64,000 bases of DNA from Planctomycetota bacterium (GTDB lineage Bacteria; Planctomycetota; UBA8742; UBA2392), in the NCBI GenBank assembly GCA_016722065.1, contig JADKGX010000001.1:2294001-2358000 (forward strand). Direction: 5' to 3'. The position numbers and the translations under genes are program-made. This document shows, one piece after another, positions 1 to 9,146 of the stretch. Under the pieces are notes generated by a model. It ran no database searches. It was not told the origin of the DNA and was given only the letters and a program-made list of their open reading frames with translations. Numbering within the stretch: position 1 is the first letter of the stretch; each line of letters starts with the position of its first letter.

Positions 1-2
1 AA

Positions 3-1157
3 ACGCCCGAAACCCCCGAAGTTGCCTTTCTGTTTGCCTTTGACAACGTGCGCGCAGATATTTCCGGCACGACATCGCGACTGTTTCTGGGCAAGCAGAT
101 CCAGTGCGCCCAGTGCCATGATCATCCTTACGAACAATGGAAAACCGACGACTTTGAGGCCATGCAGGGCTTCTTTGCCCTGACCAGCACCGGCAGCAAG
201 GGCGAGGGCAAGGACCGCTACTGGTTCACCGAAGAAAAGCCGGTGCCCGAAAACAACCATGAGTTGTCTTCGCGCATTCGCCTCAAGGGCCGCTACTTCC
301 TGCCCAAGTATCTTGGCGGCGATACCTACAAGTACGACAACACCCGCAGTCTGCGGCAGTCGCTGGCAGACTGGATGACCAGCCCGGAAAACAAGTGGTT
401 TCGCGAAATGTCGGTGAACCGTTACTTCGCCTACCTGCTGGGTATGGGCTTTGTGATGCCGATGGACGACTTCAACAGCTTCAACGAGCCTTCCGTGCCC
501 GTAGTGCTGGAAATGATGGGCAAGGATTTCGCGGCCAGCGGCTTTGACCTGCGCTACCTGCTGCGTGCGATCTGCACCAGCAAGCTGTATCAACGCAGCG
601 CGCAGCCGACGCGGTTCAACAAGCAGGACCGCATGTACTACAGCCGCTTCTTTGTGCGCAAACTTTCGCCCGAGCAACTGTTTCGCAGTGTGCTGCGCGT
701 GACGGGCATTGAAACCTTGAACCCGTATCAGTTCGTGCGTGACGTGCCCGTCGAGAAACTCAGCGAAGACGAAAAACGCAACAAGATGATCCGCGACCGC
801 GTCATGGGCTACAAGAACAACCTGGCCCAGTACTTTCGCAATGCCTACGGCACTGACGAGCCCGAAAAGGCGTTTGATGATTACTCGGGCAGCGTGTTGC
901 AGGCCCTGCTGCTGATGAACTTTCCGGTGCTGGGCGATGGCAACCTGAAGACCACACTGGCAGAAATCCTGGCATCGACCAAAGACGGCCGGCAGCGCAT
1001 CGACAAGATCTATGAAACGGTTCTGGGCCGCACGCCGACCCAGCGCGAATGGGCCATCATGCGCCAGGTCATGACGGACTGGCCGGCCAACGACACGATT
1101 TATGAAGACCTGTTCATTGCGTTGCTGAACACCACGGAGTTCGCCACGGTAGGGTAG
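3..1157 (+). CDS. DUF1549/DUF1553 domain protein, 5' end outside the window
   Basis: The reading frame is open from the first bases, so this is the C-terminal part of a longer protein; the GTG at 48 is not its true start. A haem-binding-like CxxCH (CAQCHDHP) near the visible N-terminus belongs to the end of the DUF1549 region. The arginine/tryptophan-rich segment that follows (DWMTSPENKWFREMSVNRYF) and the later SKLYQRS are typical of DUF1553. In planctomycetes such proteins are large, exported, often cytochrome-like, and paired with DUF1501 proteins, as here (130 bp downstream). The function is unproven; a role in degrading complex polymers has been suggested for the family. The domain call is firm, the role is not. 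Confidence 0.85.
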   Translation, partial: TPETPEVAFLFAFDNVRADISGTTSRLFLGKQIQCAQCHDHPYEQWKTDDFEAMQGFFALTSTGSKGEGKDRYWFTEEKPVPENNHELSSRIRLKGRYFLPKYLGGDTYKYDNTRSLRQSLADWMTSPENKWFREMSVNRYFAYLLGMGFVMPMDDFNSFNEPSVPVVLEMMGKDFAASGFDLRYLLRAICTSKLYQRSAQPTRFNKQDRMYYSRFFVRKLSPEQLFRSVLRVTGIETLNPYQFVRDVPVEKLSEDEKRNKMIRDRVMGYKNNLAQYFRNAYGTDEPEKAFDDYSGSVLQALLLMNFPVLGDGNLKTTLAEILASTKDGRQRIDKIYETVLGRTPTQREWAIMRQVMTDWPANDTIYEDLFIALLNTTEFATVG

Positions 1158-1286
1158 GCTGTGGCAGCGCAGCATTTCCGTGGGTTGCCGCGCCAAAAAA
1201 AACACCGCAACCGGCACAAGCCGGCAGGGTTAACTGAAAACGCAGCAGGTCATCCCGCAACAACAGACCACACAACGGAGCCCGCA

Positions 1287-2573
1287 ATGTCCTTCCCATT
1301 CAGCGTCACGCGTCGTGACTTCTTGCGCACCAGCGCGACAGTTGGCGGTGTGATTGTCGCCAGCAACTTCATTACGCCGTCGCTGCGCGCGCAGGAAACT
1401 GCGGCCAAAAGCAAGATCAAGTCCGTGATCTTGATGTTCATGGAGGGCGGCCCCAGCCAGCTGGAAACCTTTGACTGCAAACCCGGCAAGAAGACCGCCG
1501 CGCCCTATAAAGTGCTGGAAACTGATGTTCCCGGCTTCACGCCCTGCGAGCATCTGCCCAACATTGCCAAAAGCGCAAAGGACCTGTTGCTGATCAAGAG
1601 CATGTCCTCGCGCGAAGGCAACCACAGCCGTGCCAGCTACTTGATGCGCACGGGCTACATTCCTAACCCGACCCTGAAGCACCCCAGCCTGGGCAGCATC
1701 ATCGCCCACGAAATGGGTAAGCCCGACACGGAACTTCCCAACTTTGTGAAGTTGCGCGGCTCGCCGTTTTCGGCGGGGTACCTGGGCGTGGACTACAACC
1801 CGTTTGTCATCAACAAGCCCGGCGCCAAGATCGAAAACCTGGACTACGCAAAGGGCGTGGACAAAGAACGCATGGACCGGCGCATGAAGCTGGTCAAGGA
1901 AATGGAAAAGGACTTCGCCAAGGACCACGGCGACGAAGCCACCGAAGCCCACAAGGCCATGTACGAAAAAGCGCGCCGCTTGATGGACAGCCCGCTGCGC
2001 AACAAGTTCTACCTGGAAGACGAAAAGCCCGAGGTGCGCAAGGAATATGGCGAAGGGCAGTTTGCGGATTCCTGCATCATTGCGCGCCGGCTGGTCGAAA
2101 CCGGCGTGCCGGCAATCGAAATCGTGCTGGGCGGGTGGGACACTCACGACGACGGCTTCAAGCGCGTGGCGGATCTGTGCAAGCAGATCGACCAGCCCTG
2201 GGCCGCGTTGATCAAGGATTTGAAGCGTCGCGGTCTGTACGACAGCACGCTGATTGTGTGGATGGGCGAGTTCGGACGCACCCCGCAGGTTACGCCCACA
2301 GAAGGTCGCGGCCATTGGCCCAACAACTTCTGCGCCGTGCTGGGCGGCGGCGGAACCAAGACGGCCCAGGTCATCGGCGAAACCGACGAAACCGGCATGA
2401 ACCGTGACATGAGTGGCAAGAGTACCCTCAAGGACCCTGTCGCGCCCATGGATCTCTACGCCACCATGGCGGCCATGATGAACTGGGACACCAAGAAGGA
2501 ATACGAAGCCGGCCCACGCCCCGTATGGCTTACCGACAAATCCAGCAAACCGGTGGAACGAATCTACAAGTAA
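1287..2573 (+). CDS. DUF1501 protein, Tat-exported
   Basis: A 428-residue protein of the DUF1501 family, related to the alkaline phosphatase/sulfatase fold. The start at 1287 is chosen because it gives a twin-arginine signal peptide (VTRRDFLRTSATVG) ending near SLRAQ, with a purine-rich GGAG just upstream; an in-frame extension back to 1161 would bury that signal. The family patterns EGGPSQLETFD near the N-terminus, GGWDTHDD and WMGEFGRTP are visible, and these residues probably form the metal site. It follows the DUF1553 gene and is the expected partner, probably co-transcribed, with a strong terminator after it. Enzymatic activity of the family is not established. Confidence 0.9.
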   Translation: MSFPFSVTRRDFLRTSATVGGVIVASNFITPSLRAQETAAKSKIKSVILMFMEGGPSQLETFDCKPGKKTAAPYKVLETDVPGFTPCEHLPNIAKSAKDLLLIKSMSSREGNHSRASYLMRTGYIPNPTLKHPSLGSIIAHEMGKPDTELPNFVKLRGSPFSAGYLGVDYNPFVINKPGAKIENLDYAKGVDKERMDRRMKLVKEMEKDFAKDHGDEATEAHKAMYEKARRLMDSPLRNKFYLEDEKPEVRKEYGEGQFADSCIIARRLVETGVPAIEIVLGGWDTHDDGFKRVADLCKQIDQPWAALIKDLKRRGLYDSTLIVWMGEFGRTPQVTPTEGRGHWPNNFCAVLGGGGTKTAQVIGETDETGMNRDMSGKSTLKDPVAPMDLYATMAAMMNWDTKKEYEAGPRPVWLTDKSSKPVERIYK

Positions 2574-2594
2574 ACTGTGAATCGCCCAAACCCA

Positions 2595-2624
2595 AGCCCC
2601 GGCACTCTGCCGGGGCTTTTTTTG
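2595..2624 (+). terminator. Rho-independent terminator after DUF1501 gene
   Basis: A perfect 10-bp stem (AGCCCCGGCA / TGCCGGGGCT) with a CTC loop is followed directly by seven T. It ends the DUF1553-DUF1501 transcript 22 bp after the stop codon. Confidence 0.9.
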
Positions 2625-2697
2625 TTTTCTGCGTGAATCGGCGCGTGCTGGCGCGTGAGTTCTTCAACCCCGACCCTTCCCCTTTGGGTGTGACTCC

Positions 2698-4602
2698 ATG
2701 CGCTGGCTCCCGGCTGTTCTCCTGTTGGCCTGCCTGTCCTTTTCGCTGGTGGCCGTTGCCTGCGATGGCGGCGGTTCTGGTGGTTCGGGCGGCGGTGCCG
2801 CGCCCACGCTTGTTCTTGCCCCCGGCAGCATGCCGGATGGCACAGTCGGTGTGGCCTACAGCGAGGTCATTACTGTCACCGGTTCAGCAGGCCCCTTCAA
2901 CTGGGCCGTGGCAGCGGGCAGCCTGCCGCCGGGCATTACGCTGGATACGGCCAGCATTGCATCCACCAGCAGCCTCAGCGGCACGCCCACAACGGCGGGC
3001 GGTTTCGGCTTTACCGTGATTGCGACCGACGGCGTGCACGCGGCGGCGGCTGTCTACACCATCAACGTTCAGACACCGGGCGGCGGTGGAGGTCTGGTCA
3101 TTACAACCACCGTGCTGCCAGCCGTGAATGTTGGCTCCGCCTACAACTTTGTCTTGCAGGCAACAGGCGGTACCGGTGCCCTGACCTGGGGCATTGCATC
3201 AGGTGTGTTGTCGCCGGGGCTGGCGCTTTCAACAGGAGGCACCCTCAGTGGCACGCCGACCGTGACAGGCAACTGGGGCTTCACGGCAGAGGTCACCGAC
3301 GGCACCAATACCGCCCAGCGCGCCTTTACCCTTGTGGTAAGCGGCGTCGCTGGCAATGCCACGCTGGAGCAGCAGTTGCGCCAGCAGTTGCAGCAACAGG
3401 GCGTGCAGGGCTTAACGGCCGCACAACTTCCAACGCTGGTGCAATCCCGTGTCAACCTTGGCCGCATGTTGTTCTTTGACAAGGTTCTCAGCGGCACGCA
3501 GGACGTGGCCTGTGCCAGTTGCCACCACCCGCGCCTGAACCAGGGCGACGGCTTGAACTTGAGCGTCGGCGTTGGCGCCACTGGCGGCATTGGGCCCGGC
3601 CGAACGCACCCCAGCAGCGTGTTCGTGCCACGCAATGCCCAGCCGGTTTACAACGTGGGGCTTTTCCCGGAGTTGTTCTGGGACAAGCGTGTTGGCCGGC
3701 CGCCCCAGAACCCCCCGCCACCGCCGGGTTCGCCGCCGCCGCCGACCCAGACGCCCGAAGGACAGGTGAACCTGGCCCCGGACGAAGCCCAGGCGTTGTT
3801 TCCGCTGGTGAATCTGATCGAGATGCGCGGTACCGGCCACAGCCTGGATGGGTTGAGCAACGCAGCCTATCGCCAGGCCCTGGTTGCCCGGCTGCAGGCG
3901 ATTCCTCAATACGTGAACCTGTTCACCACAGCCTTTGGTGCCGGTCAGATGACCGTGGACAACATGGTGCGGGCGATTGCGCAGTATGAGCGCAGCCAGA
4001 CATTCATCAACGCGCCTTGGGACCGTTACCTGCGCGGCGACAACAACGCGTTGACGGACCCGCAAAAGCGCGGCGCTGGCGTGTTCTTTGGCCGCGGCCG
4101 TTGCAGCACCTGCCATAACGGCCCGCTGCTGACCAACTTCACGACCCACAACCTGGGCATTCCCCAGTTCGGCCCCGGCCAGGGCAACGGCAGCGGCACG
4201 GAAGACTTCGGGTTTGAAAACACCACCGGCAATGCCGCCAACCGTTACCAGTTTCGTGTGCCCAGCTTGCGCAATGTGGCGTTTACCGGGCCGTACATGC
4301 ACAACGGCGCCTTTGTTTCACTGCCGGAAGTCATCCAGCACTATCGCGACAAAGCGGCCCACAGCCAGGCTTACACAGGCACCAGTATGGGCCAGGCCAG
4401 CGACCTTGTGCCGACGTTGCTGCCGGTGAACAACGTCACGGCGAATCTGAGTGGCCTGTTTCTTCAGGTGCCGGGCGACCTGACGGCGCAGGAAATCAAC
4501 GACCTGGTGGCATTCTTGAATGCGCTTACCGACCCCGCGGCGATCAATCGCATGCAGGAGGTTCCACAGTCAGTACCCAGCGGGCTGCAAGTGGATCGTT
4601 AA
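2698..4602 (+). CDS. Di-heme cytochrome c peroxidase-like lipoprotein with Ig-like domains
   Basis: A 634-residue exported protein. The N-terminus is a lipoprotein signal (lipobox LVAVAC) followed by a Gly/Ser linker. Residues about 35-220 hold two putative-Ig (He_PIG-type) repeats, each with the hallmark LSGTPT. The C-terminal half is a CCP/MauG-family di-heme domain: haem site 1 CASCHHPRLNQGDG, haem site 2 CSTCHNGP, and the family segment RVPSLRNVAFTGPYMHNG. A Pro-rich insertion (PPQNPPPPPGSPPPPTQTP) lies between the haem sites. The reaction could be peroxide reduction or MauG-like oxidation; this cannot be told from sequence. The Ig-like repeats suggest attachment to the envelope or a surface polymer. 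Confidence 0.85.
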   Translation: MRWLPAVLLLACLSFSLVAVACDGGGSGGSGGGAAPTLVLAPGSMPDGTVGVAYSEVITVTGSAGPFNWAVAAGSLPPGITLDTASIASTSSLSGTPTTAGGFGFTVIATDGVHAAAAVYTINVQTPGGGGGLVITTTVLPAVNVGSAYNFVLQATGGTGALTWGIASGVLSPGLALSTGGTLSGTPTVTGNWGFTAEVTDGTNTAQRAFTLVVSGVAGNATLEQQLRQQLQQQGVQGLTAAQLPTLVQSRVNLGRMLFFDKVLSGTQDVACASCHHPRLNQGDGLNLSVGVGATGGIGPGRTHPSSVFVPRNAQPVYNVGLFPELFWDKRVGRPPQNPPPPPGSPPPPTQTPEGQVNLAPDEAQALFPLVNLIEMRGTGHSLDGLSNAAYRQALVARLQAIPQYVNLFTTAFGAGQMTVDNMVRAIAQYERSQTFINAPWDRYLRGDNNALTDPQKRGAGVFFGRGRCSTCHNGPLLTNFTTHNLGIPQFGPGQGNGSGTEDFGFENTTGNAANRYQFRVPSLRNVAFTGPYMHNGAFVSLPEVIQHYRDKAAHSQAYTGTSMGQASDLVPTLLPVNNVTANLSGLFLQVPGDLTAQEINDLVAFLNALTDPAAINRMQEVPQSVPSGLQVDR

Positions 4603-4625
4603 GATTCGCTTGTAACACTGGGTCA

Positions 4626-4662
4626 GTCCCCCGTGCGCGCTTGCAGGAGCCGTACGGGGGAC
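4626..4662 (+). terminator. Possible terminator hairpin after peroxidase gene
   Basis: A 9-bp perfect inverted repeat (GTCCCCCGT / ACGGGGGAC) with a 19-nt loop lies 24 bp after the stop codon. No T-tract follows, so it may need Rho or may only stabilise the mRNA end. Confidence 0.4.
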
Positions 4663-4737
4663 CTGCAATTCTGGTGGGCAGCTTGCGCCGGGAGTTCCCA
4701 ATTCCTGTCTGCATAAGTAAGGAATAGACTGTCTGGT

Positions 4738-4760
4738 CAGCCGGTTACGAAAGCCGGCTG
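4738..4760 (+). other. Hairpin in the leader of the RND operon
   Basis: A perfect 7-bp inverted repeat (CAGCCGG / CCGGCTG) with a 9-nt loop lies 31 bp before the adaptor start. It could be a leader hairpin or operator; nothing else in the sequence supports a specific role. Confidence 0.3.
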
Positions 4761-4791
4761 ATCCTGCGCAATCTTTGGGAACCCAAGTTCA

Positions 4792-5907
4792 ATGCGCCAC
4801 CAAATGACGCTTACGCTGTGCCTTGGAATGTGTTGCGTACTCTTGTCTGCGTGCCCGTCGAACTCCGGTGGTGCCGCCAAGGCCCCCAAGAAAACTGCCT
4901 ACCCCGTCGAAGTCGAAAAAGTGCAGTCGCGCGTTGTTGACTACACCGTCAATGCCGTGGGGTCCGTGGAAGCTTTTGAGGTTGTTCAAGTCACGGCCCG
5001 CGTTGCCGGGGCAGTCGAAAAAGTCCTGTTCAAAGAGGGCCAGGAAGTAGCCGCCAACGAAGTACTGATCGAGATCGAACCACAGCGCTTTCAACTGGAA
5101 GTTGAAGCGGCCCGCGCTGTGGCCAAGCGTGCCCAAACGTCGTACGAAGACACCAAGTGGGGTCTGGACAAACGCAAAGATGCTCAGGCCAAAAGCCCTA
5201 CCGTGTTTTCGGCGGAAGAAATCAAGACCTGGGAAACCAAGACCGCCGTGGCCAAGGCGGCCTGGGATGAAGAAGAAGTCAACGTCAAGCGCGCGGAGTT
5301 GAACAAGCAGTACGCCAGCCCCAACACCCCCGTGGCGGGCATCATTCAGACCCGCAACATCCAGACCGGCCAGTACGTGCAGGCCGGCAGCGTGATTGCA
5401 ACGCTGATGCGCCGCGAGCCCCTGCTGGTGAAATTTCAGGTACCAGAGCGCGACGCCCAGGCCCTGTCCGTGGGCCAGGCCGCAACCTTTCGCGTCAACA
5501 GTGTCAATGCAGAACTTGGCGCCAAGCTGATCCTGGTGGCCGCCAGCGCCGAGGGTTCCTCGCGACTGGTTTCTGTCACCGCCCAGGTCAACGATGCCGA
5601 TGTGCTGAAGGTACGCCCCGGCAGCTTCGCCCAGGTCAGCATTGTCGTGTCCACGCGCAGTGACGCCCCCACGGTGCCCGAAACCGCAGTACGGCCAAGC
5701 GCGGAGGGTTTTCTGGCCTTTGTGGTGGAAGACGGCGTCGCCAAAAAGCGCATTCTGCTTTTGGGTTTGCGCACTGCCGATGGCCGTGTCGAGGTACGCG
5801 AAGGCATCAAAACCGGCGAAACGCTGGTGATTCGAGGCGCTGAAGCGTTGCGCGATGGCGCCGCCGTGCAGGTCTCCGGGGCCGCGACCGGGGGCAGCGC
5901 ACCGTGA
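4792..5907 (+). CDS. RND efflux periplasmic adaptor (membrane fusion protein)
   Basis: A 371-residue lipoprotein (lipobox LLSAC) with MFP-family layout: beta-barrel/lipoyl half (VGSVEAFEVVQVTARVAG), a short coiled-coil hairpin at about 100-170, the second lipoyl half (YASPNTPVAGIIQTRNIQTG) and C-terminal barrel (VPETAVRPSAEGFLAFVVED). It should bridge the inner-membrane RND pump encoded 52 bp downstream to an outer-membrane channel; no TolC-like gene is in the window. The two genes form an operon. Substrate is unknown. MdtA/AcrA-like and metal-efflux adaptors share this architecture. Confidence 0.88.
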   Translation: MRHQMTLTLCLGMCCVLLSACPSNSGGAAKAPKKTAYPVEVEKVQSRVVDYTVNAVGSVEAFEVVQVTARVAGAVEKVLFKEGQEVAANEVLIEIEPQRFQLEVEAARAVAKRAQTSYEDTKWGLDKRKDAQAKSPTVFSAEEIKTWETKTAVAKAAWDEEEVNVKRAELNKQYASPNTPVAGIIQTRNIQTGQYVQAGSVIATLMRREPLLVKFQVPERDAQALSVGQAATFRVNSVNAELGAKLILVAASAEGSSRLVSVTAQVNDADVLKVRPGSFAQVSIVVSTRSDAPTVPETAVRPSAEGFLAFVVEDGVAKKRILLLGLRTADGRVEVREGIKTGETLVIRGAEALRDGAAVQVSGAATGGSAP

Positions 5908-5959
5908 CCAGGCATACCCAACAGTTCCGGTTGGCGGCGCCGCCGCAGGCAGGTGATCC

Positions 5960-8900
5960 ATGAAGATCACTGAAGTCTGTGTGCGCAAACCCGTGCTGGC
6001 CTGGATGATGATGATCGCCACGGTCGTGTTCGGGCTGGTTTCGGCCTCGCGCATTGGTGTCAGCCAGTTCCCGGACGTGGACTTTCCGACCATCACCGTA
6101 AGCCTGGACTGGCCCGGCGCCACGCCTGATGCCGTGGAACAGGATGTCGTGGAGGTGGTGGAAGAAGCCGTGATGCAGGTGGAAGGCGTCAAGTCCGTGA
6201 CGTCGTCCAGCCAGCAAGGCCGCGGCCGCGTGACGATTGAACTGGACTTGTCCCGTAACGTTGACGTGGCACTGCAGGATGTGCAGACCAAAGTCGCGGG
6301 CGTGCAGCGCCGCCTGCCCAAGGACCTGGAGCCACCATCGGTCAGCAAAACCAACCCCGAGGACCAGCCGATCATGTGGGTGGGGCTTTCGGGGCCGTTT
6401 TCACGCCAGGTGTTGAGCGACCTGGCGCGGTACCGCGTCAAGGATGCAATCCAGACTGTGCCTGGCGTCGGCGAAGTGATTCTGGGTGGCTACGCCGAAC
6501 GCAACGTGCGCGTCTGGGTCAACAGCGACTGGCTGGCTGAAAAACACCTCACGGTCAGCGATGTCGTACGTGCGCTGCAGCGTGAACACGTGGAAATGCC
6601 CGCCGGGCAGCTTCAGACGGAGGGGCGCGAGGTCAATGTGCGCGTTCTGGGCGAAGCCCTGGACCTGGAACAACTGCGCAACATCGTGGTGCGTGAAGTA
6701 GACGGCCAGCCGGTGTATCTGCACCAGGTAGCCCTGATTGAGGACGGCTTTGAGGACATTCGCAGTACCGCCCGCGCCATGGGCGAACCTGCCCAGGGTA
6801 TGGGCATCAAGAAGCAGCGTGGCAGCAATGCCGTGGCTGTGGCCAAGGGCGTGCGCCAGCGCATGGCAGAAATCCAGAAAACCCTGCCCGAGGGCATGGA
6901 GTTCGCCATCAACTTTGATTCGTCCAAGTACATCGAGGAATCCGTGACCCACATTGAGTGGGAGCTGATTCTTGCCGTGCTGCTGACGGCGCTGGTGTGC
7001 TGGGTGTTTCTGGGTTCGATCTCAAGCACGGTTAACGTCGTGCTGGCCATTCCCATGTCGCTGCTGGGCACGATTGCGATCATCTACTTCCTTGGGTTCA
7101 CGCTGAACACCTTCACGCTGCTGGCGCTTTCGCTGTGCGTGGGCATCGTCGTGGACGACGCGATCATGATCATGGAAAACATCTTCCGCCACGCGGAAGA
7201 GGGCAAGCCCATGAAGCAGGCCGCGCTGGACGGTACGCGTGAAATCGCCTTTGCCGCGCTGGCCGCCACCACGGCCGTGATTGCCATCTTTGTGCCCGTG
7301 GTGTTCATGGAAGGCGTGATTGGGCGGTTCTTTCTGCAGTTTGGCGTCACGCTCAGCATCGCTGTGGCCCTTTCGTACATCGAAGCAGTCACGCTGGCGC
7401 CGGCGCGCTGCGCCCAGATGCTGTCAGCCAGCGAACACCGCAACGCCCTGGGTCGCGTTATGGACCGCGCCTTTGACAGCCTCAAGGGCGGGTACCAGCG
7501 CGTGCTGAACGCGTCGCTGCGCGTGCCGGCTTTGACACTGCTGGTTGCGGCGCTGGTGTTCGGGGCATCGATCTATGTGTTGATGACCCTGCCCAGTGAA
7601 TTTGTACCCAGCCAGGACCAAAGCCGCCTGATGGTGCGCATGACCACCGCCGTGGGCAGCGACATCAATGAAACCGACATGCTGATCCGCAAGGCCGAGG
7701 CAATGGTGAACAAGAAGCCCGAAATCGAGCGCGCTTTTGTCAGCGTGGGCGGCTTTGGCGGCGCAGGCGTGAACTCGGGCGTGATGTTCGTGACGATGGT
7801 GCCCAAAGACAAACGCACGGTAACCCAGGCGGAGTTTGCCGGCACCCTGCGGCGTGAACTGAACAGTATTCCTGGCTTGAAGGCCGTGGTGCAGGATCTG
7901 AGCCAGCAGGGCTTTACCAGCCAGCGGGGATTCCCCGTGGAGTTTTCATTGCGCGGGCCGGATTGGGACAAGCTTGTCGAGATCAGTGCCGACCTGCGCG
8001 AACAACTGCAGGCCAGCGGGCTGGTTGTGGACCTGGATACCGATTATCAGGTGGGCCAGCCGGAGTTGCGTGTGCAGCCCGACCGCAACCTGGCTGCGGA
8101 CCAGCATGTCAGCATGAACGAAATCGGGCAGACCTTGAACTCGCTGGTGGGCGGCATCACGGTGGGCAAGTTCAGCCAGAACGGCCGCCGTGTCGATGTG
8201 CGCATGCGCCTGCTGGCTGGCCAACGGTCACGGCCGGAGGACCTCAAGCTGCTGCAGGTTCGCAGCGCGGAAGGCCGCTTGCTACCGCTTTCCGGGCTGG
8301 TATCGCAAGAGGAGCGGCCAGCACTGCAAAGCATCATCCGCCGCGACCGCGAGCGCGCTATCTCCGTGTTTGCCAACGTCGCGCCGGGGCACAACCAGTC
8401 CGAGGCCCTGGAGTTCATCAACAATAACCTGTCGCAAAAACTGCCCGAGGGCTACCGCGTGGTCCTTGGCGGCGCCAGCGTGGCGTACAAGGACAGCTTT
8501 GGCAGCCTGCTGTTTGCGCTGGTGCTGGGCATCATCGTGGCCTACATGGTGCTGGCCAGCCAGTTCAACAGCTTCCTGCACCCGATTACCGTGCTGACGA
8601 TTCTGCCCTTGAGTGTGGCCGGGGCAGCGTTTGCCCTGCTGATGTTCGGCTTGACACTGAACATTTTCAGCATGATCGGTCTGCTGCTGCTGATGGGCAT
8701 CGTGAAGAAGAACTCGATCATCCTGATCGACTACACGCTGCAACTGAAAGCCACCGGCCTGACCCCGCTGCAGGCCGTGTCGCGGGCCGCACCCATTCGC
8801 CTGCGACCGATCCTGATGACAAGCGCTGCTACGCTCATGGCCGCCGTGCCCGCAGCCGTTGGCCTGGGGCAGGGCAGTGAAGTGCGCACGCCCATGGCCA

Positions 8901-9091
8901 TCAGCGTGATTGGCGGCGTGATTCTGTCTACGATTCTGAGCCTGCTGGTCGTGCCATGCTTCTACGTGTTCACCGATAGGGTGCAGACCAGGTTGATCGC
9001 CGTGTACCGGCGCATCCGGCAGGGCAAAGCAGCGCCGCAAGCCAGACAGGAAACACCGTCTGAGGAACTGCCGCTTGATCCACGGGCTTAG
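5960..9091 (+). CDS. RND efflux pump, AcrB/MdtB-like (HAE1 family) permease
   Basis: A 1043-residue inner-membrane proton-driven exporter, normal length for the family. It starts after a clear AGGTG ribosome site. Seen: first helix after MKITEVCVRKPVLAW, the porter-domain opening GVSQFPDVDFPTITVS, the helix-4 acidic pair in GIVVDDAIMIMENI that carries the proton relay, and the conserved lysine in MGIVKKNSIILIDY of helix 10. Expected topology is 12 membrane helices with two large periplasmic loops. It works with the upstream adaptor. The sequence does not reveal the substrate; hydrophobic drugs, lipids or detergents are typical. Confidence 0.93.
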   Translation: MKITEVCVRKPVLAWMMMIATVVFGLVSASRIGVSQFPDVDFPTITVSLDWPGATPDAVEQDVVEVVEEAVMQVEGVKSVTSSSQQGRGRVTIELDLSRNVDVALQDVQTKVAGVQRRLPKDLEPPSVSKTNPEDQPIMWVGLSGPFSRQVLSDLARYRVKDAIQTVPGVGEVILGGYAERNVRVWVNSDWLAEKHLTVSDVVRALQREHVEMPAGQLQTEGREVNVRVLGEALDLEQLRNIVVREVDGQPVYLHQVALIEDGFEDIRSTARAMGEPAQGMGIKKQRGSNAVAVAKGVRQRMAEIQKTLPEGMEFAINFDSSKYIEESVTHIEWELILAVLLTALVCWVFLGSISSTVNVVLAIPMSLLGTIAIIYFLGFTLNTFTLLALSLCVGIVVDDAIMIMENIFRHAEEGKPMKQAALDGTREIAFAALAATTAVIAIFVPVVFMEGVIGRFFLQFGVTLSIAVALSYIEAVTLAPARCAQMLSASEHRNALGRVMDRAFDSLKGGYQRVLNASLRVPALTLLVAALVFGASIYVLMTLPSEFVPSQDQSRLMVRMTTAVGSDINETDMLIRKAEAMVNKKPEIERAFVSVGGFGGAGVNSGVMFVTMVPKDKRTVTQAEFAGTLRRELNSIPGLKAVVQDLSQQGFTSQRGFPVEFSLRGPDWDKLVEISADLREQLQASGLVVDLDTDYQVGQPELRVQPDRNLAADQHVSMNEIGQTLNSLVGGITVGKFSQNGRRVDVRMRLLAGQRSRPEDLKLLQVRSAEGRLLPLSGLVSQEERPALQSIIRRDRERAISVFANVAPGHNQSEALEFINNNLSQKLPEGYRVVLGGASVAYKDSFGSLLFALVLGIIVAYMVLASQFNSFLHPITVLTILPLSVAGAAFALLMFGLTLNIFSMIGLLLLMGIVKKNSIILIDYTLQLKATGLTPLQAVSRAAPIRLRPILMTSAATLMAAVPAAVGLGQGSEVRTPMAISVIGGVILSTILSLLVVPCFYVFTDRVQTRLIAVYRRIRQGKAAPQARQETPSEELPLDPRA

Positions 9092-9146
9092 TGGCGGGCC
9101 GTCTGTGCGGTTGCGGCCAGCTTGACGAAGTGGCCTCTGGCGCCAA